A stretch of 64,000 bases of DNA from Turnera subulata. Lineage: Eukaryota > Streptophyta > Magnoliopsida > Malpighiales > Passifloraceae. Positions 10,743 to 22,564 of the stretch are shown in pieces; position 1 is the stretch's first letter, and each line of letters starts with the position of its first letter. A model generated the notes under the pieces. It saw nothing but the letters and a program-made list of their open reading frames with translations, was not told the DNA's origin and did not search any database. The stretch covers positions 27,903-91,902 of the forward strand of contig JAKUCV010002306.1 of NCBI GenBank assembly GCA_028386065.3. Direction: 5' to 3'. The translations under genes and the position numbers were made by a program.

Positions 10743-11426
10743 TTAACGCCTTGGAACGACATTGACCCTGAAGCTAGTGGGGTCGTTGTTGATGTTGACT
10801 TGGATGCTGTCGCTCCACGAGAACCACATGCCGCCTCTGCCGTCCTGACCAGGAAGCTCGAACCGGTTAGCTTGAGGGAACCGGAGTGGGATGAGACCGT
10901 GATCGTCTTGAGGTTGCCACTGGGTCTCCGTCAGAAGAACCATGTTCGGTTTGTATTTGTTCTTCAAGTCGCTCAGAGTACGCGAGAACTCCTAGGAACG
11001 CCTTGCGACTCCTCTGCAGTTCCACACCAGTAGTCGGGCCTTTGGCCAAGTTACGGGCAGACGAGTGACTCTCGGCATGCTCTGGGCCGTCATCGAGAGC
11101 TGGTAGTAGGTGCTTTGCTCCAGGAAATGGCAAGTGGACTCCAGGTTGAACTCTTGTAGCCTTTCGGAGATGAAGAACATGATGGAGTTTGCCGAGCCGT
11201 AGTAGGAGGTCCTCAGAGTGTCGTGGTCCTCTAGGAAGAACACCTCTTCCATTGGAGTGACGAAGAACCGCGATGAGTAGAGTTCGTCGACGAAGACTAG
11301 GCGTGGCATTCTGCCGAGCTCGTTCGGTAGTTCTTCAGCACGCTCGTTGACCATGCTGTAGGCCAGACGGTTCCTTCTGCCTAGGTTGGCACCTTCGACG
11401 AAGAAAACGGAAGATGGAGCAGGCAT
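10743..11426 (-). pseudogene. antisense ORF 1: unknown N-terminal region joined to LINE-type endonuclease (EEP) sequence
   Basis: From the ATG at 11426 a 144-codon frame runs to 10992. It begins MPAPSSVFFVEGANLGRRN and reaches ARLLVWNCRGVARRS. The first ~125 residues match no family I recognise. VWNCRGVA is the start signature of the endonuclease/exonuclease/phosphatase domain of plant LINEs. Two frame changes later the same domain continues as NKYKPNMVLLTETQ, then DGRGGMWFSWSDSIQVNI, ending at a stop near 10743. The endonuclease part is therefore broken by at least two frameshifts unless the product is meant to stop at 10992. It lies antisense to the retroelement, behind its own promoter-like sequence. 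Two readings are possible: a captured or chimeric gene, or an old LINE fragment beneath an unrelated ORF. Confidence 0.55.
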
Positions 11427-11546
11427 GTTGTTTTGGGATGTGTTGGTGTTTTGTTTTTTAGAGTTTTGTGGTTTTGGATGCCTGGGTGATTTGTTGCTTT
11501 TAAAAATGCTTTTGATGATTTACACCTCACCGCTCCGTCTTTTATA
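11427..11546 (-). promoter_or_regulatory. promoter-like region of antisense ORF 1 (TATA box plus CA-rich leader)
   Basis: On the minus strand TATAAAAG (11546-11539) is preceded by 'cttaagag'. It is followed by about 110 nt poor in G and rich in A/C, ending 'cccaaaacaac' directly before the ATG at 11426. A start about 30 nt below the TATA box would give a leader of roughly 85 nt. The ATG context AACAACATGCC is favourable for plant initiation. Confidence 0.55.
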
Positions 11547-11578
11547 CTCTTAAGGGGAGCGTGGTTATTGTTTTTGAT

Positions 11579-12545
11579 TTTCAAGATTTGCTTTTTGAAA
11601 ACTTTGCCGTTGCTTTCATTTATTACCTTGTCACTTTACACGTTTTTCGGGCTACCAAGCCAGAGTTTTTCAGCCTTTTTCCATCTCTTGATTTTCTTTC
11701 GCTCTGGCTACCTTGTCCTTTCTTTTTATGGTTTTACTATATTTTCCTGCATCTTTTATCATAGGCATTCGTGACCGTTGAGGCTAGACTGATGGGACCA
11801 TACCTCGAGTAGAGCGCATGAGCGACAAGGTTACAGCTGTTCGGACATCGTGGAGAGATACGAGACCTGATAGACGTTTTTGGCTCATGCGGAAATTGTG
11901 AACAAGTGGGTAACGTTCCTTTCGAGGGACACAAGACGCTCTCGTGATCGTCACTGTTAGTTCCGTATGTCACGTTTCTCGGGATCGGGGATGCTTAGGA
12001 CTGATTTGCGCGCTGATCATGAAAACATGTTCTGTTTTAATTCCTTTTTGTTTTGATTTTGTTAAACGAGTTTTATTTTTGATTTATTTATGTTTGATTT
12101 TATATTTTTATTGTTAAGTTTTATTTTGCATTGAGATGTTTTAATTTTCCGTTTAACATAAGATTTCATAACATACGAATTTTTGATTTAAAAAGAAAAC
12201 TTATTTTATTTATTTTATAATAGCTTTACATCGGAGAAGAAGTACTCTACAGAGTTACATGCTTCTCTAAATCTTTTACAAGTTTTTGTACGTTCTTCAT
12301 GTGAGGGAAGAGTTCCGAGCACGCCAGTTCGATTTGCAACACCGCCGAGCTGTTCTTCTTCAGCGAGACGTTCAGCTGCATCAGTATCTGTTGCGGAGTG
12401 CTGCTCTCAGCTATCGCCTTGCCCTTTCGATCATCAGCCTTCTTGTTGGCACGCTTCTTTCGTCGTTTTGGGGAGACGACCATGTGCTCTTTCAGGACGA
12501 TGTTCGTCTTGAAGCATTTCTTCGAAGGTTCTTCATCGGAGTAGG
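11579..12545. repeat. tandem duplication, unit A
   Basis: This segment repeats as unit B, which starts at about 12946, is interrupted by the nested element at 13398-21467 and resumes to about 21982. Shared blocks include 'gggaccatacctcgagtagag', 'cttttcgagggacacag'-type sequence and the coding end of antisense ORF 2. Similarity stops near 12545 and 21982. Confidence 0.8.
12247..12483 (-). pseudogene. antisense ORF 2, copy A (N-terminally altered)
   Basis: The 78-codon frame is rich in Lys/Arg near its start (SPKRRKKRANKK) and then has ADDRKGKA, shared with copy B (21647-22057). In-frame similarity extends upstream to about 12545 (SDEEPSKKCFKTNIVLKEH) without an ATG in good position, so the original N-terminus has been lost or replaced. 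The basic patch would suit nuclear import or nucleic-acid binding, but no family is recognised. The C-terminal half (VLQIELACSELFPHMKNVQKL) is likely helical. Copy B has a similar stretch in another frame, so one of the two copies is frameshifted. Confidence 0.5.
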
Positions 12546-12689
12546 CTTGTTGTCTCGACGCGTTGTGTTTTACTTTTTCTGAACGTTTTGTTTTCTTTTG
12601 GATGTTTTGTGGTTTTTGCTTACTGTTGTTTTGCTTTTTACGGAGAAAATGTTTACCTGTTTTTCAAAGTATAGACCCCACCTGTTCCT

Positions 12690-12890
12690 GGGAAAAAAAA
12701 AATAGAAAGGAAAGAGAAAAAAGAGAAGAAGGAAATAGAAAAGAAAAGAAGAAAAAAAATAAAGAAAAAGAAAAAAAAGAAAGAGGAAAAAAAGAACGAA
12801 ATAGTAAAAAAAAGAACAAAATAGTAAAGAAAAAAAAAGAAGAAGAAAAAGAAAAGAAGGTAAAGAAAAAAATAAAATAAAATAAAATAT
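12690..12890 (+). repeat. near-pure purine (A/G) tract
   Basis: About 200 bp are almost entirely A and G (GAAAAA/AAGAA units with a few T). ORFs across it are Lys/Glu/Arg low-complexity shadows. Confidence 0.85.
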
Positions 12891-13397
12891 TTTTCAGGGA
12901 TAGGGAAAGTAGATTCTTTTCACAAAACTCCAAACCGTTTTCATTCTTCAAGGTGTTGCTTTCTAAAAATTTTGTCGTTGCCTCATTTATTGCTTCATCA
13001 CTTTGTGTGTTTTGGGCTACAAACGCAAGTGTATTTCAGCTCTTTTCTATCTCACAATTTTTTTTACCCTGGCTATCTCGGCGTTTCTTTTTATGGCTTT
13101 TTCTATATTTTCTACATCTTCTATCACATGCATCCGTTACCGTTGTGGCCAGGTTAATGGGACCATACCTCGAGTAGAGTGCATGTGCGACAAGGTTACA
13201 CCTGTTTGGACGTCATGGAGGGATACGATATCAAGAAGACGTTTTGGGCTTGTGGACAGGTGGATATCGTTTCTTTCGAGGGACACAGGACGTTCTCGTC
13301 ATCATCACCTTGCGAGTTAACGGACGTCTTCTCACAAGAAGAACTGGCTTCTCCGTCAGTTATGCGAGTTGCGTTTCTTTGGTTCGAGGACCTATAC

Positions 13398-16300
13398 TGA
13401 AACGCCCGTGTCTCAATTTATCAAAATAAGTTATAAATTAATTATAGATTGACCAAATTGCCCTTATCATTCCCGGGACACCCGTATCCCAAATTAACCA
13501 ATCAGATTAATCATAACATGTAGAAAGACCAAAATGCCCTTCTCTACGGGATACAATATCAACCACTTAATCAATGAACAATTATACAACAAATTACACA
13601 ACAACGAGTATGCAGCGGAAGACTATACATATGATAACATATATGCAGTGAACTCTAAGGATCCGACCCGAGGAGAGGAAAGCACCGCCACCTGCTGATA
13701 TACTCTTCTGATCATCGATCAGCTAACCTGTGTAAAACTGTGAGGGGGTGAGACCAACCACTGTCTCACCGCAAACAAATAAACCAATAATATACAAAAC
13801 AAATCAACTACAAGTACACCGGCATCAAACAACAACAACCCCAATACACAGAGCAAGACATCATCAGACTACAAACCATCACTTATCATTACTTATTCTA
13901 TTATCCTTGTTACTAGGTTTTAGTATTTATTAGGGCCCTCTACTGTGTGCGTCGAGCTCGGTCCCGTCTCATGAGACAACCAGGCATAAGCCCAAATAAA
14001 ACAGGCACGAAGCCCAAACAAATCCATAGAGAGAGAGAGAGACAGAGAGAAAGAGGGAGGTAGAACCGGCCATCACAGGCCCACATGCAAACCCGCATGC
14101 CATCTCGAGGGGTATTACTTCCCGCTCGAACCAACCGGTCAACAGCCCCACATTAGAATTATTATAATTCGTTATTCTCATTTATTCTTTAAGAATTATA
14201 CCATACGTTATTGTCAAACATCGTTGTGTGGATTTAATATCTTAATCACAAATCCGGGCCCCAGCCCATAGTCCACCACACAAACCACAAATCTATATCT
14301 CATGTGTTTATCATAACCAAACAAGTCATACTAGACAGGCACAATACATCACATCAGACAAACAGGCCACATAATCAGGCACACCACGTCATAGGTAACA
14401 TCAACATAATTCACTTTGCAAATAGCAACAACAGCACATCAGGCAAGCATGCATACAGCATTAAAGATCAAACAAATAACACCACTTAATATTCCAAAAC
14501 AATTAACCGAGCATTGTAGGCAGTAATGCATACAAAGGTTTATAAGTCCTCACCTTGGCCATAATAATGGTCTCGGAAGCCGAAGCTCATTCCACCTTAA
14601 CATATCCTATATTGGAATCAAAATGACCACACATAAGGTCCACATAAAATCAAGATGAATGCATGTCAATGCCGTGACTATAAAGACATGAAATCTTTTA
14701 GTCCTTAAGCCCAATTAAGATAGGTCTATGGTCTTAGCTCGACAAATCCTATAACTTAGCCCGAGACCAAAAGTTTGCTTAAGTTCGATTATTTATCCCG
14801 ATTAACTGTTCACAGGGCCTAAGCCCACATCAATTTAAGTCACTGGGCCTAAAGCCCATTTTAAATCAATTACTCCTTATTTGGCCTATAGCCTGCATCT
14901 AAAATAGTCCTTGGGCCTAAAGCCCATATATCCTTAACATGGCATAACTTAGGTCTAGGCCCGGCCCGTTCATTTAATTGAGAAAAATTGAACTCCCGAG
15001 CCCAACCTTTTCGGCCTAACGGTTCTAAACGCGTCGGAAATATATTCCGGCCACGCACTCTCAACTAGCAACTCCCGAATTCCACTAAGTCCAATTCATT
15101 AATACACTAATTAATTGCATTTTCAGTACATGCCTCATACAAGAAATGAAATGCACGTCACTGTCCGGAAATTACCGTGTACTGCCGGAAACACTCCATC
15201 TCGCCGGAACAGTGCTTGACCCGCCGGATTCCGGTTAGCTCTCGCCGGAATAGTAACCCGAGACCGGAAACCCCACAACAATCTGTCCATACCCATGAAC
15301 CAACACAAACTGACATTCAACTTACACGACACATTAACGAATCGAAAACAAATAAGTCCAAGCCGCCGGAACAACTTACCGGAAACAGATGCTCACTCTT
15401 TGGTTCTGTTCACTGTAACCGAGCCTGCATCTTCACCGCCAGAAGCCGTCCAAACCGAGCCACGCACTCACTTTGGGAATCCAACAACCACACTACCGGC
15501 ACTCGAATCCGGCAGAAACTCATCACACCCAAACTCGTTCAGCCACCAACCACACAGCACAACCACCAGCCACCACCGACAGCAAACCCGCTCACAACTG
15601 CCGTCCAATCCCGACCACCCAGTCGTAGCCGACCACAACAACAACAAGTATAACCCCACTCCACCATCAACTTCAAACCAAAAACAATTAATCCCCACGC
15701 ACAACAGAAACAAAGAAGTAGAGGAGAGTGAAGGAGGGGAAGGAAGGAGAAAAGGGATCGAATCAAAGAATTACCGGAGTAGATGGCAGCGAGACCACTG
15801 GATTCCACCCCTAGCCTCGACACCGGCACACAAACCGATGAAAACCAACACGACCAACCCGTCCTCACCACCGGAACTCACCGGTTCGCCGAGCACCAGC
15901 GACACGCACCGCTGCGGAGAATGGTGGCGGCAGCAGACTCGAGTTCGCCCTCGCGTCGTTGCCCCGTCCCCGCCCAAACAAGGCCTCCTGTCACTTGCCT
16001 GTTGCAGCGGCTGTGGTGGTTTCCTGGTGGTCTGAGAGCGATAACACGAAAAGAGGAAGAAGAAATATGGTGGCGGCAAAGAGGAGTAAGAGAAGATAGA
16101 GGTGGCGGCTGTGGCTGTTAGAGGGAGTGAAAAGAGAAGGTGGAGACAAGAGGAAAGTGGAGAGGAAAAGAGATAGGGGCGGCCGAACTCGGAGAAGAAA
16201 AAGAAAAGAGAAGTCAGGAGAGGAAAGAAAGAGAGAAATTTATACCTAGGGTTAGGGTAATTTTCAACCGGCACTAGAACGGCGTCATTGGCCTTAAAAA

Positions 16301-16659
16301 CGACGTCGTTCGATCTCTTTAACTCCCCAGGTCAACAAAGCCTTACACCCCTGGTAAAAACGCGTCCAAACTTGAGTTTCATGTACTAGGCTTCCCAAAA
16401 CTACGTAGTATTAGTCAATACTACTCCAACCCTTGTGTTTTAAACACAAACACAAATAATACTCAATTTTCTACTTTAGTCCTAAATAAAAGATTAATTT
16501 CCACACTAAAAATAATGCTACCAAAGAAATAACATATTTCCCTTGATCATAAATACCCAAAAATTCCGCAAGAGTAAAATTGGAAATTAAGCTTTTTTTA
16601 TTATTATTTAAATTCCGAAAATCTATAGAAATTAATTAACGAAAATCTGGGGCGTTACA
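13398..16659 (-). repeat. 3' LTR of the nested non-autonomous element (left copy)
   Basis: Plus-strand start TGAAACGCCCGTGTCTC, end GGGGCGTTACA. It is followed inward by the reverse complement of a polypurine tract, 'gttctaccccacttaac'. The long open frames inside (for example 15295-16035) occur identically in the other LTR, lie antisense to the element, and look like chance frames in CA-rich DNA. Confidence 0.92.
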
Positions 16660-18204
16660 GTTCTACCCCACTTAACAAAATTTCGTCCTCGAAATTTGTA
16701 GAAAAAGACAAGTAACCAAGTTCTTAACTGACACAAACAAGTGTCACCCGGTATCTAAACACCGTTGGCCAAAACTACCAAGTAAAACCATCACGACCAT
16801 CCATCAATTTCCATGCAGGAACTCCGAAATACCAAGTCAAACATCGACTTAGCCAAACATGATCAAAAGCATAAGATCAAAGTACTAACCCAAGACTATT
16901 CCCGAACATCATCAACATCATCAATACCAGAGTCCATAAAACATTTCAATTATCATCACTTAACTGAATATATTCAATCCTTTAAACCATTAAGCATATC
17001 CTCAAATAACCGGACCCAAAATTGTTACTTAAGTAACTTGATCATCACTCCCGATGTGAATACCTCAAAACCCAAAATCCATAACCATTTCCATGACCTG
17101 AACCTCAATGTATTTTTTTTTCTATCACACGCCAATTCCACCAAAAATCGGATATACATAAATCCTAGGTCATAACTTAGGCACTAGAAACGAATCGTCA
17201 CCGAAATATCATAATTACAATCCCAAAACTTAGTCTCCTCAAGACCCAAACATTCTTTCGTAACTCATACTCATGCTTATAATCTATTCCTCAAGTCACA
17301 CTTAACACGAACATCAAAATTTATTTGATAAGGAACTTAAAACATCATCACTGTACCTCTCCTCACATAATTAACAGACTAGCAAGTGAATCTTCATACT
17401 CGAGATTACCTCAGAAGTCAACCCTCAATGTAAACCTATTTTCGAAATCCTCATCCGCACATGAACTATAACCTCAATAAAGATTCATGATCAAAACCTT
17501 ATTATCACAATCACCACTAATATCTCAAATATCCACAAAGTTAAGTACCACAAGTATCATTAAAAGATTTTTCCCCCATATGTACCATTAGATCAACCTC
17601 AAATTAATTTCAAGAAGTTATTATCTCGAACAAGATTAAATCCATATAATCATTTCACAAGTAAATCTAAGTCCTCGAGCACAACAAGTCAGATTACAAG
17701 TAACATCATCACCAAGATTACTAGAATCATATCCATAGGAACCTCATCAAATCATCCCTCGACAGATGTATCATCCAAAAACAAAAACGATGGTTCTTTC
17801 TTGTATTGGCCAGTTCCATTTCAGGAACTATCAAACATGTTACCCTAGGGAAACCCCTTCCAGCAACAACACAGGAAAAACAGCAACGGTGTACTCACAA
17901 CAACACAAAAGCGTAAGTAAAGAATTGGGAGTCTACACCGACTCCGATAACGCGGTGGATATTCCACAAAATAAACTCTACTACAGCCTAAGCTGTAAAG
18001 ATAAACATATCATTTAAACAACAATACCGGGTCACTCCGATCCTCAGCAGGTGTGCGTCCTCCACCGGATCCATAGTACAACTCTCTATATGAATGCATT
18101 TGACAAATGCAACAACCGACTCAAACAGGAGCAGACTTATGCACATAAGAGCATAAAACATACGAACACATCCCGAAGGATCTACAGCCTGCTCCGCTAC
18201 CAAC
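16660..18204 (-). other. internal region of the nested non-autonomous element
   Basis: A/C-rich on the plus strand. The sense (minus) strand keeps the PBS and an ATGGATCCGGTGGAGG gag-like start at 18074; the frame ends after about 24 codons. No retroviral domain follows. The remainder looks like non-coding filler, as in LARD-type elements. Confidence 0.75.
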
Positions 18205-21200
18205 TGAAACGCCCGTGTCCCAATTTATTAATATAAGTTATAAATTAATTATAGATTGACCAAATTGCCCTTATCATTCCCGGGACACCCGTATCCCAAA
18301 TTAACCAATCAAATTAATCATATCATGTAGAAAGACCAAAATGCCCTTCTCCACGGGATACAATATCAACCACTTAATCAATGAACAATTATACAACAAA
18401 TTACACAACAACGAGTATGCAGCGGAAGACTATACATATGATAACATATATGCAGTGAACTCTAAGGATCCGACCCGAGGAGAGGAAAGCACCGCCACCT
18501 GCTGATATGCTCTTCTGATCATCGATCAGCTAACCTGTGTAAAACTGTGAGGGGGTGAGACCAACCACTGTCTCACCGCAAACAAATAAACCAATAATAT
18601 ACAAAACAATTCAACTACAAGTACACCGGCATCAAACAACAACAACCCCAATACACAGAGCAAGACATCATCAGACTACAAACCATCACTTATCATTACT
18701 TATTCTATTATCCTTGTTACTAGGTTTTAGTATTTATTAGGGCCCTCTACTGTGTGCGTCGAGCTCGGTCCCGTCTCATGAGACAACCAGGCATAAGCCC
18801 AAATAAAACAGGCACGAAGCCCAAACAAATCCATAGAGAGAGAGAGACAGAGAGAAAGAGGGAGGTAGAACCGGCCATCACAGGCCCACATGCAAACCCG
18901 CATGCCATCTCGAGGGGTATTACTTCCCGCTCGAACCAACCGGTCAACAGCCCCACAGTAGAATTATTATAATTCGTTATTCTCGTTTATTCTTTAAGAG
19001 TTGTACCATACGTTATTGTCAAACATCGTTGTGTGGATTTAATATCTTAATCACAAATCCGGGCCCCAGCCCATAGTCCACCACACAAACCACAAATCTA
19101 TATCTCATGTGTTTATCATAACCAAACAAGTCATACTAGACAGGCACAATACATCACATCAGACAAACAGGCCACATAATCAGGCACACCACGTCATAGG
19201 TAACATCAACATAATTCACTTTGCAAATAGCAACAACAGCACATCAGGCAAGCATGCATACAGCATTAAAGATCAAACAAATAACACCACTTAATATTCC
19301 AAAACAATTAACCGAGCATTGTAGGCAGTAATGCATACAAAGGTTTATAAGTCCTCACCTTGGCCATAATAATGGTCTCGGAAGCCGAAGCTCATTCCAC
19401 CTTAACATATCCTATATTGGAATCAAAATGACCACACATAAGGTCCACATAAAATCAAGATGAATGCATGTCAATGCCGTGACTATAACGACATGAAATC
19501 TTTTAGTCCTTAAGCCCAATTAAGATAGGTCTATGGTCTTAGCTCGACAAATCCTATAACTTAGCCCGAGACCAAAAGTTCGCTTAAGTTCGATTATTTA
19601 TCCCGATTAACTGTTCACAGGGCCTAAGCCCACATCAATTTAAGTCACTGGGCCTAAAGCCCATTTTAAATCAATTACTCCTTATTGGGCCTATAGCCCG
19701 CATCTAAAATAGTCCTTGGGCCTAAAGCCCATATATCCTTAACATGGCATAACTTAGGTCTAGGCCCGGCCCGTTCATTTAATTGAGAAAAATTGAACTC
19801 CCGAGCCCAACCTTTTCGGCCTAACGGTTCTAAACGCGTCGGAAATATATTCCGGCCACGCACTCTCAACTAGCAACTCCCGAATTCCACTAAGTCCAAT
19901 TCATTAATACACTAATTAATTGCATTTTCAGTACATGCCTCATACAAGAAATGAAATGCACGTCACTGTCCGGAAATTACCGTGTACTGCCGGAAACACT
20001 CCATCTCGCCGGAACAGTGCTTGACCCGCCGGATTCCGGTTAGCTCTCGCCGGAATAGTAACCCGAGACCGGAAACCCCACAACAATCTGTCCATACCCA
20101 TGAACCAACACAAACTGACATTCAACTTACACGACACATTAACGAATCGAAAACAAATAAGTCCAAGCCGCCGGAACAACTTACCGGAAACAGATGCTCA
20201 CTCTTTGGTTCTGTTCACTGTAACCGAGCCTGCATCTTCACCGCCAGAAGCCGTCCAAACCGAGCCACGCACTCACTTTGGGAATCCAACAACCACACTA
20301 CCGGCACTCGAATCCGGCAGAAACTCATCACACCCAAACTCGTTCAGCCACCAACCACACAGCACAACCACCAGCCACCACCGACAGCAAACCCGCTCAC
20401 AACTGCCGTCCAATCCCGACCACCCAGTCGTAGCCGACCACAACAACAACAAGTATAACCCCACTCCACCATCAACTTCAAACCAAAAACAATTAATCCC
20501 CACGCACAACAGAAACAAAGAAGTAGAGGAGAGTGAAGGAGGGGAAGGAAGGAGAAAAGGGATCGAATCAAAGAATTACCGGAGTAGATGGCAGCGAGAC
20601 CACTGGATTCCACCCCTAGCCTCGACACCGGCACACAAACCGATGAAAACCAACACGACCAACCCGTCCTCACCACCGGAACTCACCGGTTCGCCGAGCA
20701 CCAGCGACACGCACCGCTGCGGAGAATGGTGGCGGCAGCAGACTCGAGTTCGCCCTCGCGTCGTTGCCCCGTCCCCGCCCAAACAAGGCCTCCTGTCACT
20801 TGCCTGTTGCAGCGGCTGTGGTGGTTTCCTGGTGGTCTGAGAGCGATAACACGAAAAGAGGAAGAAGAAATATGGTGGCGGCAAAGAGGAGTAAGAGAAG
20901 ATAGAGGTGGCGGCTGTGGCTGTTAGAGGGAGTGAAAAGAGAAGGTGGAGACAAGAGGAAAGTGGAGAGGAAAAGAGATAGGGGCGGCCGAACTCGGAGA
21001 AGAAAAAGAAAAGAGAAGTCAGGAGAGGAAAGAAAGAGAGAAATTTATACCTAGGGTTAGGGTAATTTTCAACCGGCACTAGAACGGCGTCATTGGCCTT
21101 AAAAACGACGTCGTTCGATCTCTTTAACTCCCCAGGTCAACAAAGCCTTACACCCCTGGTAAAAACGCGTCCAAACTTGAGTTTCATGTACTAGGCTTCC

Positions 21201-21462
21201 CAAAACTACGTAGTATTAGTCAATACTACTCCAACCCTTGTGTTTTAAACACAAACACAAATAATACTCAATTTTCTACTTTAGTCCTAAATAAAAGATT
21301 AATTTCCACACTAAAAATAATGCTACCAAAGAAATAACATATTTCCCTTGATCATAAATACCCAAAAATTCCGCAAGAGTAAAATTGGAAATTAAGCTTT
21401 TTTTTATTATTTAAATTCCGAAAATCTATAGAAATTAATTAACGAAAATCTGGGGCGTTACA
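18205..21462 (-). repeat. 5' LTR of the nested non-autonomous element (right copy)
   Basis: Nearly identical to 13398-16659. The differences I noticed are concentrated in the part corresponding to 13398-14890. From there to about 16590 the two copies read identically apart from a 3-nt length change in a T/A run near the end. Confidence 0.92.
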
Positions 21463-21646
21463 TATACGACCGATCTAGAGCGACGGACATGGAAACATGT
21501 TTTGCTTTAATTTCTTAATGCTTGATTTTATTTCCTTCTTATTGGTTTTCTACTGCTTTAAAATGTTCTCTTTTTTTGTTTAACAAAAATTTTCATATTA
21601 TACGAGAGATTTGTTTTATAAAGGAAAAAGCTTGTTTATTCATTTT

Positions 21647-22057
21647 TCATAACGGTTTTACAATAGAAAAGGAGTACCCTATGGGGTTACTCGCTTCTCT
21701 AGATCTTTTACAAGTTTTTGTAAGTTTTTTATTTGGGAGGAGAGTTCCGCACATGCCAGTTCGATCTACATCACCGCCGAGCTGACCTTCTTCAGTGAAG
21801 TGTTCTGTTGCGTCAGTGTCTGCAGTTGCTTTGCCCTTCCTATCATCAGCATCCTTGCGACCGGATGGCTCCTCCTTGCCGATAGGTTTCTTTCGCCGTC
21901 TTCGAGAGACCACCACATGTTCTTTGAGACCGATGATGTTCGTCTTGAAGCGTTTCTTCGGAGGTTCTTCGTCGGAGTCTGTAAAGGGATAAACACCACC
22001 AGTATAGCTCAGCTTCTCTGAGTCAGAAGTCATCCTAGTTCTTATGGGAGAATCCAT
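21647..22057 (-). CDS. antisense ORF 2, copy B: basic protein of unknown function
   Basis: The frame is open from 22219, but the ATG at 22057 (MDSPIRTRMTSDSEK) is the likelier start because TATA-like sequences lie just upstream. The product would be about 136 residues: an acidic/serine stretch (TDSDEEPPKKRFK), a strongly basic patch (SRRRRKKPIGK), then GRKDADDRKGKA shared with copy A. Past that point the frame differs from copy A, so a frameshift has changed the C-terminus in one copy. No family is recognised; the basic patch suggests a nuclear or nucleic-acid-binding protein. It lies antisense to the host retroelement, next to its PPT. Confidence 0.45.
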   Translation of the reverse strand: MDSPIRTRMTSDSEKLSYTGGVYPFTDSDEEPPKKRFKTNIIGLKEHVVVSRRRRKKPIGKEEPSGRKDADDRKGKATADTDATEHFTEEGQLGGDVDRTGMCGTLLPNKKLTKTCKRSREASNPIGYSFSIVKPL

Positions 22058-22091
22058 GGCAGAGAGTGAGTTTGCCAGGTTTGAGGTTTGG

Positions 22092-22130
22092 TTTTTATAA
22101 GGGAGCCAGAGACACGTAAGGGTATAAACG
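22092..22130 (-). promoter_or_regulatory. TATA-like motifs upstream of antisense ORF 2 copy B
   Basis: Minus-strand TATAAAAA (22099-22092) and a second 'tttatacc' near 22127-22120 lie 35-70 nt upstream of the ATG at 22057. The first would leave a leader of only about 10 nt, so the second may be the better candidate. Confidence 0.35.
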
Positions 22131-22228
22131 GGATATCGTGTTGAGTTCGGACAGCTGGCAGTGTATTCCAGAAGCTTATCGTGGTAGGACCCACGGATAA
22201 GACGGAATTTCGAGGACAAAATTCTTTT

Positions 22229-22242
22229 TAAGGTGGGTAGAA
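22229..22242 (+). other. polypurine tract before LTR C2
   Basis: 'aaggtgggtagaa' sits directly before the LTR start TGTAACAG, after 'cgaggacaaaattc'. This is the same arrangement as the PPT of T1 (53944-53957), so the LTR at 22243 is a 3' LTR. Confidence 0.8.
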
Positions 22243-22564
22243 TGTAACAGCCCGGGTAAAAATTTGGATTTTTACCGGGACTGTAAAAGTCGTTATATAG
22301 TGATTTACCTTTGAATTTAATCTTGGGTAATTAATTCAAGGTAAATCGGGCATTGCTTTTCGAACCGAGTCTTTTTCCGCGCTCGGGATTTTTCCGTGGA
22401 TTTTACGGACCAAAGTTGGTATTTTTCGGGTCCCGGAATCCTAAAAGAATCACACCGGAAAATAACTAAGGGGGTATGCAGTTATTTTCTGGTCCGGTCT
22501 GGACTCGCCCTATATGCAGCCAAATCTACATAATTGAGCTCAATTATGCAGGCGGCTGATACAC

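Larger units (their letters stand above)
13398..21462 (-). mobile_element. young non-autonomous gypsy-type element, reverse orientation
   Basis: Two reverse LTRs (13398-16659 and 18205-21462, about 3.26 kb each) flank a 1.55-kb internal region. A perfect TSD, TATAC, lies at 13393-13397 and 21463-21467. Read on the minus strand, the element has TGTAACGCCCC...GGCGTTTCA, then PBS TGGTAGCGGAGC (18202-18191), then a gag-like ATGGATCCGGTGGAGG start at 18074, then non-coding DNA, then the PPT 'aagtggggtagaac' beside the other LTR. There is no protease, RT, RNase H or integrase, so mobility would have depended on a related autonomous chromovirus. I noticed only about fifteen differences between the LTRs, which implies a recent insertion. 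Confidence 0.93.
12946..21982. repeat. tandem duplication, unit B, split by the nested element
   Basis: Unit B is 12946-13397 plus about 21468-21982, roughly 960 bp in total. It is colinear with 11579-12545. The break coincides exactly with the TATAC TSD of the nested element, so the duplication is older than that insertion. Confidence 0.8.

Noticed and set aside
15295..16035. 246-codon open frame (also at 20100-20840)
   Set aside because: It lies inside the LTRs, antisense to the element, and is identical in both copies because the LTRs are nearly identical. Thr/Asn/Pro-rich composition matches CA-rich DNA, several frames are open at once, and no domain is visible.
16813..17175. 120-codon plus-strand frame in the nested element
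   Set aside because: Antisense to the element, Asn/Ser/Thr-rich composition expected from A/C-rich DNA, and no domain.
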